Assembly (NCBI GenBank): GCA_035559315.1
Contig: DATMBJ010000249.1
Coordinates: 1-20,508, forward strand
DNA: 20,508 nt
Origin: DATLZM01 sp035559315
GTDB taxonomy: Bacteria; Actinomycetota; UBA4738; HRBIN12
Direction of reading: 5' to 3'
Part shown: positions 6,688-14,369 of the stretch, one piece after another
Numbering within the stretch: the first letter of the stretch is position 1
How the letters are laid out: each line of letters starts with the position of its first letter
The notes under the pieces: model-generated
The model's database searches: none
Told to the model about the DNA's origin: nothing
What the model saw: the letters and a program-made list of their open reading frames with translations, nothing else
Made by a program: the position numbers and the translations under genes

Positions 6688-9600
6688 CCGCGCTCCCCCG
6701 CCGCGCGGGCGTGGTGCTCCTGGAGCGGCCGGGGCTCTGCCAGGCCCTCCCGGAGCGCCTCGATCCCCCGCACCGCGGCCTGGACCCCGGGGAGCGTCGT
6801 GATGCACGGGACCCCGGCGGCCGCCGCGGCCTGCCGGATCAGCGAGCCGTCGCTCCGGGGCGAGCGGCCGAAGGGCGTGTTGATCACGAGGTCGACCTCG
6901 CCCCGGGCGATCAGGTCCACCACGTTGGGGCTCCCCTCGGACACCTTCGCCACCGGCTCGGCCCGCACCCCGGCCCGGGCCAGGACCCCCGCCGTGCCCC
7001 GGGTCGCGAGGAGCCGGAACCCGAGGTCGGCCAGGCGGCGCGCGGGGAGCACGATCGCCCGCTTGTCCCGGTTCGCCACCGAGACGAAGGCGGTCCCCTT
7101 CTCGGGCAGCCCGGCCCCGCTCGCGACCAGGGCCTTCGCGAGGGCCGCCCCCGGGTCGGCGTCGATCCCCATCACCTCGCCGGTCGAGCGCATCTCCGGG
7201 CCGAGCACGGTGTCGACGCCGGGGAAGCGCCCGAACGGGAGCACCGCGGCCTTCACGGCGGTGTGGCGGAGGCGCCGGTAATGGAGCGGGTCCGAGGGGA
7301 GCATCCCGGCGGCGGCCAGCTCGCGGAGCGGCCGGCCCACCATCGCCAGGGTGGCGACCTTCGCGAGCGGCACGCCGGTCGCCTTCGAGACGAACGGCAC
7401 GGTCCGCGAGGCCCGCGGGTTCGCCTCGAGGACCCACACCCGCTCGTCCTTCACCGCGAGCTGGACGTTGAGGAGCCCCACCACCCCCAGCCGGCGGGCC
7501 AGGGCCTCCACGATCCGGTGGATCTCGTCGAGCTCGTCGTCGGAGAGGGTGGCCGGCGGGATCTGGCAGGACGAGTCCCCGGAGTGGACCCCCGCCTCCT
7601 CGATGTGCTCCATCACGGCGCCCACGAACACGTCCCGGCCGTCGGCGACGGCGTCGACGTCCACCTCGATCGCGCCCTCCAGGAACCGGTCGATCAGCAC
7701 CGGGTGCTCGGGCGAGGCGGCGGCGGCCGTGGCCACGAACCGGTCGAGCTCCTCCTCGTCGTAGACGACCTCCATCGCCCGCCCGCCCAGCACGTAGGAG
7801 GGGCGGACCACCACGGGGAAGCCGATCCCCCGCGCCACCTCCCGCGCCTCCGCCGCGCTCCGCGCCTCGCCGTGGCGGGGGGCGGGGATCCCGAGCTCCG
7901 CGCAGAGCGCCGCGAACTTCCCCCGGTCCTCGGCCAGGTCGATCGCCGCCGGGGGCGTGCCGAGGATCCGGAACCCCTCGGCCTCGAGGACCCGGGCGAG
8001 CTTCAACGGGGTCTGCCCCCCGAACTGCACGATCACGCCCTCCGGCCGCTCGGCCCGGCAGACGGCGAGGACGTCCTCGGCGGTGACGGGCTCGAAGTAG
8101 AGGCGGCTCGAGGTGTCGTAGTCGGTGGAGACGGTCTCGGGGTTCGAGTTCACCATCACCGAGGCGAACCCCGCCTCCTCGAGCGCGAAGGCCGCGTGGA
8201 CGCAGGCGTAGTCGAACTCGATCCCCTGGCCGATCCGGTTCGGCCCGGCCCCGACGATCACCACCCGGGGCCGGTCGGCGGGGCGGACCTCGGTCTCGTC
8301 CGCGTAGGTCGAGTAGTGGTACGGGGTCCGGGCGGGGAACTCCCCGGCGCAGGTGTCCACGGTCTTGAAGACCGGCTCCAGGCCGAGCGCGGACCGCCGG
8401 GCCCGGACCTCCTCCTCGGCGGCCCCCGTGAGGAGCCCGATCCTCGCGTCGGAGAGCCCGGCCCGCTTCGCCCGGCGGAGCTCGTCGGGGCCCACCGCGG
8501 CGAGCGCCCTCCCCCGCAGGGCCTCGGCCTCCTCCACCACCTGGGCGATCTGGTCCACGAACCAGGGGTCGATCCCGGAGGCGGCCGCGATCTCGTCGAC
8601 GCCGTGGCCGGCTCGGAGCGCGGCCTCGATCAGGTGGAGGCGGCGCTCGCTCCCCTCGCGGAGCTCCTCGAGCGCCCGCGGTGGGGGGAGCCCCGGGTCG
8701 TCCCCGCCGAGCTCGAACCCGGCCTTCTCCATGGCCCGCCAGGCCTTCCCCAGGGCCTCCTTGAACGTGCCCCCGATCGCCATGACCTCCCCCACCGACC
8801 GCATCGTGGTCGACAGGCGCGGGTCGGCGCCGGGGAACTTCTCGAACGCGAACCGCGGCACCTTCACCACGACGTAGTCGAGGGTCGGCTCGAAGGCGGC
8901 GCGGGTCTCCCCCGTGATGTCGTTGGCGATCTCGTCCAGGCGGTAGCCGACCGCGAGGAGCGCGGCGATCTTCGCGATCGGGAACCCGGTGGCCTTCGAG
9001 GCCAGGGCCGAGGAGCGCGAGACCCGGGGGTTCATCTCGATCAGCACCTGGCGCCCGGTCCGGGGGTCCACCGCGAACTGCACGTTGGACCCGCCGGTCT
9101 CCACCCCGATGGCCCGGATGCAGGCGAGCGCGGCGTCGCGCATCTCCTGGTACTCCCGGTCCGAGAGCGTCTGCTGGGGGGCCACCGTGACCGAGTCCCC
9201 GGTGTGGACGCCCATGGGGTCGACGTTCTCGATCGAGCAGATCACGATCGCGTTGTCCGCGCCGTCCCGCATCACCTCGAGCTCGAACTCCTTCCAGCCC
9301 CGGACCGACTCCTCCACCAGGACCTCGCGGGCCGGGCTCTCGGCCAGGCTGCGGCGGGCGAGGTGGGCCAGCTCCTCCGGGTCCTGGGCGAACCCGCTCC
9401 CCCCGCCGCCGAGCATGAACGAGGGCCGGACGATCACCGGGTAGCCGATCCCGCCGGCGACGGCGAGCGCCTCCTCCACGCTCCGGGCCACGCCCGAACG
9501 CGGGACCGGGAGGCCGGCCTCGACCATCGCGCGCTGGAAGCCGCTCCGGTCCTCGGCCCGGCGGATCGCGTCGAGGCTCGCGCCGATCAGGCGGACCCCG

Positions 9601-9932
9601 AGCCGGTCCAGCTCCCCCGCCTCGGCCAGGGCCACGGCGAGGTTGAGGGCGGTCTGCCCCCCGAGCGTGGGGAGGAGCGCGTCGGGCCGCTCCCGCTCCA
9701 GGACCGCGAGGACCGACTCCGGCGTGAGGGGCTCGACGTAGGTCGCGTCGGCCAGCTCCGCGTCGGTCATGATCGTGGCCGGGTTCGAGTTCACCAGCAC
9801 GACCCGGTAGCCCTCGCGGCGGAGCACCTTGCAGGCCTGGCTCCCCGAGTAGTCGAACTCGCAGGCCTGCCCGATCACGATGGGCCCCGAGCCGATCACC
9901 AGGATGCTCCGGAGGTCCCGCCGCGCCGGCAC
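6684..9932 (-). CDS. carB: Carbamoyl phosphate synthase large subunit
   Basis: Makes carbamoyl phosphate from bicarbonate, ammonia (from CarA) and two ATP, feeding pyrimidine and arginine synthesis. The 1082-residue length is standard. The first synthetase half begins with ILVIGSGPIVIGQACEFDYS; the second, at about residue 550, begins with VVIVGAGPNRIGQGIEFDYA. Each half has an ATP-grasp domain (PVIVRPSFMLGGGGSG; PVVVRPSYVLGGRAMEVVYD). The C-terminal MGS-like allosteric domain from about residue 930 includes LGFRLLATRGTAGVL and VDLVINTPFGR. The start is GTG at 9932, sharing one base with the carA TAG. Longer upstream extension of the frame is only a shadow across carA. The start of pyrK overlaps its stop. 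Confidence 0.97.
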   Translation of the reverse strand: MPARRDLRSILVIGSGPIVIGQACEFDYSGSQACKVLRREGYRVVLVNSNPATIMTDAELADATYVEPLTPESVLAVLERERPDALLPTLGGQTALNLAVALAEAGELDRLGVRLIGASLDAIRRAEDRSGFQRAMVEAGLPVPRSGVARSVEEALAVAGGIGYPVIVRPSFMLGGGGSGFAQDPEELAHLARRSLAESPAREVLVEESVRGWKEFELEVMRDGADNAIVICSIENVDPMGVHTGDSVTVAPQQTLSDREYQEMRDAALACIRAIGVETGGSNVQFAVDPRTGRQVLIEMNPRVSRSSALASKATGFPIAKIAALLAVGYRLDEIANDITGETRAAFEPTLDYVVVKVPRFAFEKFPGADPRLSTTMRSVGEVMAIGGTFKEALGKAWRAMEKAGFELGGDDPGLPPPRALEELREGSERRLHLIEAALRAGHGVDEIAAASGIDPWFVDQIAQVVEEAEALRGRALAAVGPDELRRAKRAGLSDARIGLLTGAAEEEVRARRSALGLEPVFKTVDTCAGEFPARTPYHYSTYADETEVRPADRPRVVIVGAGPNRIGQGIEFDYACVHAAFALEEAGFASVMVNSNPETVSTDYDTSSRLYFEPVTAEDVLAVCRAERPEGVIVQFGGQTPLKLARVLEAEGFRILGTPPAAIDLAEDRGKFAALCAELGIPAPRHGEARSAAEAREVARGIGFPVVVRPSYVLGGRAMEVVYDEEELDRFVATAAAASPEHPVLIDRFLEGAIEVDVDAVADGRDVFVGAVMEHIEEAGVHSGDSSCQIPPATLSDDELDEIHRIVEALARRLGVVGLLNVQLAVKDERVWVLEANPRASRTVPFVSKATGVPLAKVATLAMVGRPLRELAAAGMLPSDPLHYRRLRHTAVKAAVLPFGRFPGVDTVLGPEMRSTGEVMGIDADPGAALAKALVASGAGLPEKGTAFVSVANRDKRAIVLPARRLADLGFRLLATRGTAGVLARAGVRAEPVAKVSEGSPNVVDLIARGEVDLVINTPFGRSPRSDGSLIRQAAAAAGVPCITTLPGVQAAVRGIEALREGLAEPRPLQEHHARAAGERG

Positions 9933-11110
9933 TACCCACCCTCCATGAGCCGGCGGAAGCCATCGAACAGGTGGCGCGCGTCGTGGGGCCCGGGGGCGGC
10001 CTCCGGGTGGTACTGCACGGCGAGCGCCGGCACGTCGAGGCAGCGGAACCCCTCCAGGGTCCCGTCGTTGAGGTTCCAGCGTGTGAGCGCCACCCGTCCG
10101 AAGGCGGTCTCCGCCACGGGCGGCGCCGCGCCCCCGGCCCCGGCCGCCCCGTCCGCCCCGAACGAGCGCGGGTCCACGGCGAAGCCGTGGTTGTGGGAGG
10201 TGATCTCGACCCGGCCGGTCTCGAGGTCGACCACCGGCTGGTTCCCGCCGCGGTGGCCGAACTTCATCTTGTAGGTCCGCCCGCCGAGGGCGAGCGCCAG
10301 GAGCTGGTGGCCGAGGCAGATCCCGAAGAGCGGGACCCCGGCCTCGAGGGCGGCGCGGGCGGCCGCGATCCCGTACCGGGTCGCGGCGGGGTCCCCGGGC
10401 CCGTTGGAGAGGAACACCCCGTCGAACCCCCCGGCCAGGACCTCGGCGGGCGGGGTCTCGGCGGGGAACACGGTGGCCTCGATCCCGGCGCGGGCCAGGA
10501 GCCGGAGGATGTTCCGCTTGAGGCCGAGGTCGTACGCGGCCACCCGGAACACGCGCCCCGCCGAGGGGTCGGCCGGCCCGACCACCTCCCGGGCCTCGTA
10601 GGGCCGGCGCGCCGAGACCGTGCGGGCCAGGTCCGCACCCTCCATCCCGGGCTGCGCGCGGACCCGCTCGAGGAGCGAGCCGGGGTCGAGGTCCTCGGTG
10701 GAGATCCCGCACCGCATCGCCCCCCGCTCCCGCAGCTGGAGCGTGAGCCGGCGCGTGTCGACGCCCTCGATCCCCACCACGCCCGCCGCCGCGAGCTCCT
10801 CGGCGAGCGTGCGCTCGGCCCGCCACCCGGTCGCCCGGCGGGACGCCTCGCGGACCACGAACCCGGCCACCTGGACCCGGTCCGACTCGGGGTCCTCCCG
10901 GTTCGTCCCGTAGTTCCCCTGCTGCGGCGCGGTCATGGCCACGATCTGCCCCGCGTAGGACGGGTCGGTGAGGACCTCCTGGTAGCCGGCCATCGCGGTG
11001 TTGAACACGGCCTCCCCGAAGGCCTCGCCGGGCGCGCCGAAGCCCGTCCCCCGGAGGGCCGTGCCGTCCTCGAGGACCAGGATCGCGGGCGGGCCGGGGG
11101 TGGGGCTCAC
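9932..11110 (-). CDS. carA: Carbamoyl phosphate synthase small (glutaminase) subunit
   Basis: Hydrolyses glutamine and channels ammonia to CarB. The 392-residue product has the N-terminal CPSase domain (LVLEDGTALRGTGFG, VFNTAMAGYQEVLTDPSYAG) and a class I glutamine amidotransferase domain with nucleophile Cys265 in FGICLGHQLLALALGG and His368/Glu370 in QYHPEAAPGPHD. A small Gly/Ala-rich insertion sits at about 319-331. The GTG at 11110 is chosen because it overlaps the pyrC stop as GTGA, the pattern used throughout this operon; a GTG six codons earlier (11128) is also possible. Stop and carB start share one base. Confidence 0.96.
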   Translation of the reverse strand: MSPTPGPPAILVLEDGTALRGTGFGAPGEAFGEAVFNTAMAGYQEVLTDPSYAGQIVAMTAPQQGNYGTNREDPESDRVQVAGFVVREASRRATGWRAERTLAEELAAAGVVGIEGVDTRRLTLQLRERGAMRCGISTEDLDPGSLLERVRAQPGMEGADLARTVSARRPYEAREVVGPADPSAGRVFRVAAYDLGLKRNILRLLARAGIEATVFPAETPPAEVLAGGFDGVFLSNGPGDPAATRYGIAAARAALEAGVPLFGICLGHQLLALALGGRTYKMKFGHRGGNQPVVDLETGRVEITSHNHGFAVDPRSFGADGAAGAGGAAPPVAETAFGRVALTRWNLNDGTLEGFRCLDVPALAVQYHPEAAPGPHDARHLFDGFRRLMEGG

Positions 11111-12405
11111 CGCGTCGGCTTCCCCCACGCGACGGTCGGCTCCCCCCGGAGGAGGGTGTGGACCACCCGGCCCCGGAGCGTGCGGCCGAGGAACGCCGAG
11201 TTCCGGCTCCGGGAGGCGAACGGGGCCTCCACGACCCAGGCCGCGGCCGGGTCGAAGGCGGTGAGGTTGGCGGGGCGGCCGGGCTCGATCGGCCCCCCGT
11301 GGTCCGCCGCCCCCAGGATCCGCGCCGGCGCCGTGGACATCGCCTCCAGGGCCCGGGCGAGCGTGAGCACCCCGGGCTCCACGAGCTCGGTGAGGACCAC
11401 GGCCAGGGCGGTCTCCAGGCCGATGGTCCCCGGGGGGGCCTGGTCGAACTCGGCCTCCTTCTCCTCGACGGCGTGGGGGGCGTGGTCGGTGGCGATCGCG
11501 TCGATCGTCCCGTCCAGGAGCCCGAGCCGGAGCGCGTCCCGGTCCTCCGGGGAGCCCAGGGGCGGCATCACCTTGAGGTTCGCGTCGTAGGAGGCCAGGG
11601 CGTCGTCGGTGAGCGCGAGGTGGTGGGGGGTGACCTCGGCCGTGACCCGCACGCCCTCGGCCCGGGCCCGCCGGACCAGCTCGACCGCGCGGGCCGAGGA
11701 GAGGTGGCAGAGGTGGAGGCGGCCGCCGGTGAGCCTGGCCAGGGCCAGGTCCCGGGAGACCGCGACCTCCTCGGCCTCGGCGGGGATCCCCTGGAGGCCG
11801 AGGGTCGCCGACCAGTAGCCCTCGCGCACCTGGCCGCCCTCGGCCAGGTCGGGGTCGAGGGCGTGCGAGGCGATCGTCGCCTCGAAGGCCTTCGCGTACT
11901 CGAGGGCGATCCGCAGGACCCGGGCGCTCGGGACGGGCCGGCCGTCGTCGCTGAACAGCCGGACGCCCGCCTCGGCCATCTCCCCGATCTCGGCGATGGC
12001 CTCGCCCCGCATCCCCTCGGTCACCGCCCCCACCGGGAACACGTCGCAGAGCCCGGCCCGGGCGGCGAGGGCCCGGACCTCCTCGATCACCGCCACGTGG
12101 TCGGCCACCGGGTCCGTGTTCGCCATCGCCGCGACCGCCGTGTAGCCGCCCAGGGCCGCCGCCCGGGAGCCGGTCTCGACGGTCTCCTTGTGCTCGAACC
12201 CCGGCTCCCGCAGGTGCGCGTGGAGGTCGACGAGCCCGGGGGCCACGACCAGCCCCTCGCAGTCCAGGACCTCGGCGCCGGCGCGGCGGGCGTCGGGGCC
12301 GACCGCCGCCACCCGGTCCTCCTCGACGAGCACGTCGGCCACCTCGTCCCGGCCCGCGGCCGGGTCGATCACCCGACCCCCGCGCAGGAGCAGCCGCCGT
12401 CCCAT
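11107..12405 (-). CDS. pyrC: Dihydroorotase (class I)
   Basis: Cyclises carbamoyl aspartate to dihydroorotate. The 432-residue amidohydrolase shows the metal motif DLHAHLREPG (His62, His64), then LFSDDGRPV, ASHALDPDL (His181), LCHLSSARAVE (His234), TPHHLALTDD and ATDHAPH (catalytic Asp307), all in family order. It is the class I type found beside pyrB in Gram-positives and actinobacteria. The ATG shares one base with the pyrB stop (TGATG), so the two are tightly coupled. An upstream in-frame extension inside pyrB is not family-like. Confidence 0.96.
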   Translation of the reverse strand: MGRRLLLRGGRVIDPAAGRDEVADVLVEEDRVAAVGPDARRAGAEVLDCEGLVVAPGLVDLHAHLREPGFEHKETVETGSRAAALGGYTAVAAMANTDPVADHVAVIEEVRALAARAGLCDVFPVGAVTEGMRGEAIAEIGEMAEAGVRLFSDDGRPVPSARVLRIALEYAKAFEATIASHALDPDLAEGGQVREGYWSATLGLQGIPAEAEEVAVSRDLALARLTGGRLHLCHLSSARAVELVRRARAEGVRVTAEVTPHHLALTDDALASYDANLKVMPPLGSPEDRDALRLGLLDGTIDAIATDHAPHAVEEKEAEFDQAPPGTIGLETALAVVLTELVEPGVLTLARALEAMSTAPARILGAADHGGPIEPGRPANLTAFDPAAAWVVEAPFASRSRNSAFLGRTLRGRVVHTLLRGEPTVAWGKPTR

Positions 12406-13334
12406 CAGGCCCCGCCCCCCTCGCCGGCGCCCCCGAGCATCAGGTACAGGAGGGCCATCCGGACCGCGATCCCGTTCGTCACCTGCTCCTCGATCACCGA
12501 CCGGGGGAGGTCGGCCACGTCGGAGTCGATCTCGACCCCCCGGTTCATCGGGCCGGGGTGCATGATCAGGCACCCCTCGGGCAGCGCCGCCACCCGCTCC
12601 CGCGTGAGGCCGTAGCGCCTCGCGTACTCCCGCACGCTCGGGAAGAACCGCTGCCGCTGGCGCTCGCGCTGGACCCGGAGCAGGTAGCACACGTCGAGCT
12701 TGGGCAGGACCGCGTCGAGGTCGTAGGAGACCTGCGCGCCCCACTGGGGGGCCTCCGGCGGGATCAGGGTCGGGGGGCCGACGAGCGTCACCTCGGCCCC
12801 CATCTTCACCAGGCCGAACGTGAGCGAGCGCGCGACCCGGGAGTGGAGCACGTCGCCCACGATCGCCGCCCGGAGGCCCTCGAAGCGCCCCAGCCGGTCC
12901 CGGATCGTGTAGAGGTCGAGGAGGGCCTGGGTGGGGTGCTCGTGGGTCCCGTCGCCGGCGTTCAGGACCCGGCCCGAGACCCAGCGGGTGAGCTGGTGGG
13001 GGGCCCCCGAGGAGGAGTGGCGGATCACGATCGCGTCGGCCCCCATCGCCTGGAGCGTGCGCGCGGTGTCCTTCAGGCTCTCGCCCTTCGCCACCGAGGA
13101 CCCCGAGGTGGTGAAGTTGATCACGTCGGCCGAGAGCCGCTTCGCCGCGAGCTCGAAGGAGATCCGGGTCCGGGTGGAGTTCTCGTAGAACAGGTTCACG
13201 ACGGTCCGCCCCCGGAGCGCGGGGACCTTCTTGATGACCCGGGTGCCGACCTCCCGGAAGGATTCCGCCGTGTCCAGGATCCTCACGACGTCTGAGGCCG
13301 TGAGGTCGTTCACCGACAGCAGGTGCCGCTTCAT
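12405..13334 (-). CDS. pyrB: Aspartate carbamoyltransferase catalytic subunit
   Basis: Commits carbamoyl phosphate to pyrimidines by condensing it with aspartate. The 309-residue product shows the carbamoyl-phosphate motif ENSTRTRISFE (residues 51-61), GSSVAKGESLKDT (the loop donated to the neighbouring subunit), HPTQALLDLYTI (133-144) and the aspartate-site MHPGPMNRGVEI. No regulatory pyrI gene is nearby, as expected for actinobacteria, so control is probably at the level of PyrR. Its ATG overlaps the pyrR stop as ATGA. Confidence 0.97.
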   Translation of the reverse strand: MKRHLLSVNDLTASDVVRILDTAESFREVGTRVIKKVPALRGRTVVNLFYENSTRTRISFELAAKRLSADVINFTTSGSSVAKGESLKDTARTLQAMGADAIVIRHSSSGAPHQLTRWVSGRVLNAGDGTHEHPTQALLDLYTIRDRLGRFEGLRAAIVGDVLHSRVARSLTFGLVKMGAEVTLVGPPTLIPPEAPQWGAQVSYDLDAVLPKLDVCYLLRVQRERQRQRFFPSVREYARRYGLTRERVAALPEGCLIMHPGPMNRGVEIDSDVADLPRSVIEEQVTNGIAVRMALLYLMLGGAGEGGGA

Positions 13335-13906
13335 CGCCGACCCCCCGTCCCGGTCCCCGCCGCCCGGACCTCCCCGGGCTCCTCCACGAACACGCCGTCC
13401 TCGCCGTCGACCTCGGCGACCGCGACCCGGACCTGCTCGTCCCGCCGGGTCGGGACGTTCTTGCCCACGAAGTCCGCCCGGATCGGCAGCTCCCGGTGCC
13501 CCCGGTCCACGAGGACCGCGAGCTGGATGGCCCGCGGCCGCCCCAGGTCGACCAGGGCGTCCATCGCCGCGCGGACGGTCCGCCCCGTGTACAGCACGTC
13601 GTCCACGAGCACCACGACCTTCCCGGTGATGTCGTCCTCCACCCTGGTCTCGTGGACCTCCGGCGCCTCCGCCCGCAGGCCGATGTCGTCCCGGTAGAAG
13701 GTGATGTCGAGGACCCCCACCGGGACCTTCGTGCCCTCGATCCGCTCGATCTCCGCCGCCAGGCGCCGCGCCAGGTCGTCGCCCCGGGCCGCGATCCCCA
13801 CGAGCACCAGGTCCCGGGCGCCCTTGTTCCGCTCCAGGATCTCGTGGGCGATCCGCGTGAGGGCCCGGCGGACCTCCGCCGCGTCCATCAGGCGCGCCGG
13901 CGCCAT
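13331..13906 (-). CDS. pyrR: Bifunctional pyr operon RNA-binding regulator / uracil phosphoribosyltransferase
   Basis: A 191-residue PyrR. In this family UMP-bound PyrR binds a hairpin in pyr mRNA and lowers expression; many members also have uracil phosphoribosyltransferase activity. The PRPP-binding motif VVLVDDVLYTGRTVRAAMDA spans about residues 98-117. ARIxHEI-like TRIAHEILERN, LVLVGIAARGDDLARRL and LDITFYRDDIG are also typical, and the C-terminal VDRGHRELPIRADFVGKNVP is strongly conserved. The ATG at 13906 directly follows the TAG of a 17-codon leader ORF and has no Shine-Dalgarno of its own, so initiation probably depends on ribosomes finishing the leader. A second ATG six codons in also lacks a Shine-Dalgarno. 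Confidence 0.96.
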   Translation of the reverse strand: MAPARLMDAAEVRRALTRIAHEILERNKGARDLVLVGIAARGDDLARRLAAEIERIEGTKVPVGVLDITFYRDDIGLRAEAPEVHETRVEDDITGKVVVLVDDVLYTGRTVRAAMDALVDLGRPRAIQLAVLVDRGHRELPIRADFVGKNVPTRRDEQVRVAVAEVDGEDGVFVEEPGEVRAAGTGTGGRR

Positions 13907-13960
13907 CTACGAAAGAACGCCCGGCCGCTCGTGCGGCAGGGCGCGCGTCTTCCGCTGCAT
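13907..13960 (-). CDS. Putative pyr operon leader peptide (17 residues)
   Basis: The ORF MQRKTRALPHERPGVLS starts at ATG 13960 and ends with TAG at 13909-13907, directly against the pyrR ATG (TAGATG). It has a good Shine-Dalgarno candidate, AGGGAG, nine bases upstream (and GAGGA closer). That Shine-Dalgarno is the 3' side of the PyrR-binding hairpin. The peptide has no recognisable domain and is rich in basic residues. Its likely role is not the peptide but its translation, which would deliver ribosomes to pyrR. This is an inference from position and spacing. Confidence 0.6.
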   Translation of the reverse strand: MQRKTRALPHERPGVLS

Positions 13961-13971
13961 CCGTCCTCGCT

Positions 13972-14005
13972 CCCTTCCCGGCCTCTCCGGACCGGACTTA
14001 AAGGG
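13972..14005 (-). promoter_or_regulatory. PyrR-binding RNA hairpin in the pyr leader
   Basis: The transcript reads GGUCCGGAGAGGCC at 13993-13980, matching 12 of 14 positions of the PyrR-binding consensus ARUCCNGNGAGGYU recalled for Gram-positive pyr leaders. It folds as an upper stem CCGGUC/GGCCGG (13995-13990 with 13983-13978) closed by loop CGGAGA, an internal loop (UAAGU against G), and a lower stem CCCUU/AAGGG (14005-14001 with 13976-13972). The 3' strand of the lower stem is part of the leader ORF's Shine-Dalgarno. No terminator with a U-run follows, which favours translational rather than attenuation control, as reported for Mycobacterium smegmatis. Confidence 0.8.
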
Positions 14006-14022
14006 GGAAGTTCCGAGCCCAG

Positions 14023-14051
14023 AGCTTACCGGCGTCGGCGGGCGCCGCCAA
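14023..14051 (-). promoter_or_regulatory. Promoter of the pyr operon
   Basis: The minus strand carries TTGGCG (14051-14046), a 17-base spacer, and TAAGCT (14028-14023). The -10 fits the TANNNT pattern of actinobacterial housekeeping promoters and the -35 matches TTGACA at four of six positions. Transcription would start near 14016, just upstream of the PyrR hairpin, which is the expected geometry. Confidence 0.6.
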
Positions 14052-14077
14052 GGACCCCGGGGGGACCGGCGGCGGGC

Positions 14078-14106
14078 CGGACGGGGGGCCGGGGAAGGCC
14101 TAGACT
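14078..14106 (+). promoter_or_regulatory. Weak candidate promoter of tatA
   Basis: TAGACT at 14101-14106 resembles a TANNNT -10 box and lies about 35 bases upstream of the tatA ATG. The matching -35 position (CGGACG, 17 bases upstream) is poor. It would be divergent from the pyr promoter, with the -35 boxes about 27 bases apart. Confidence 0.35.
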
Positions 14107-14141
14107 GAGAGGCGGACCCGGATGCGGGAGGCGGTCGAGAC

Positions 14142-14354
14142 ATGAACTTCGGACCGGAGTGGCTGGTCGTCCTGGGCATCATCGTGCTGCTGTTCGGGGC
14201 GAAGAAGCTCCCCGAGCTCGCGCGCTCCATCGGCCGCTCGTCGGCCGAGTTCAAGAAGGGCCTGAAGGAAGGACAGGTCGAGGACGCCCCGGGCCAGGAG
14301 GCCCCGCGCTCCACGACCCCCTCCGAGACGGCCCCGCCGGAGGCCTCCGAGTAG
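14142..14354 (+). CDS. tatA: Sec-independent (Tat) translocase subunit TatA
   Basis: A 70-residue membrane protein of the twin-arginine translocation pathway, which exports folded proteins. It has the TatA layout: a short N-terminus (MNFGPEW), one transmembrane helix (LVVLGIIVLLFGA), the FGAKKLPELARSIGR hinge and amphipathic helix, and an acidic, Pro/Thr-rich tail. The ATG has GGGAGG ten bases upstream. It is the only plus-strand gene in the window and is not next to tatC or tatB. It runs convergently into the phosphoesterase gene with a 15-base gap and no visible terminator. TatE-like or TatB-like naming is possible but the length fits TatA. Confidence 0.93.
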   Translation: MNFGPEWLVVLGIIVLLFGAKKLPELARSIGRSSAEFKKGLKEGQVEDAPGQEAPRSTTPSETAPPEASE

Positions 14355-14369
14355 GCGCGGCCGGCTCGC

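Noticed and set aside
5857..10826. Apparent giant fusion proteins on the minus strand (frames extending from pyrK to 9963 and from carB to 10826)
   Set aside because: The extra N-terminal parts are out-of-frame readings of carB and carA with no homology. Each real gene has its own overlapping start codon.
11107..11128. Longer carA with start at GTG 11128
   Set aside because: The GTG at 11110 gives the GTGA overlap with the pyrC stop that recurs in this operon, and the extra six residues match nothing; the longer form remains possible.
13907..14314. 135-residue minus-strand frame running from tatA through the pyr leader
   Set aside because: It is antisense to tatA and crosses the pyr promoter and hairpin. 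Only its last 17 codons, which have their own ribosome binding site, are kept as the leader ORF.
14355..14369. Bidirectional terminator between tatA and the phosphoesterase gene
   Set aside because: The gap is only 15 bases and contains no convincing stem or T-tract in either direction.
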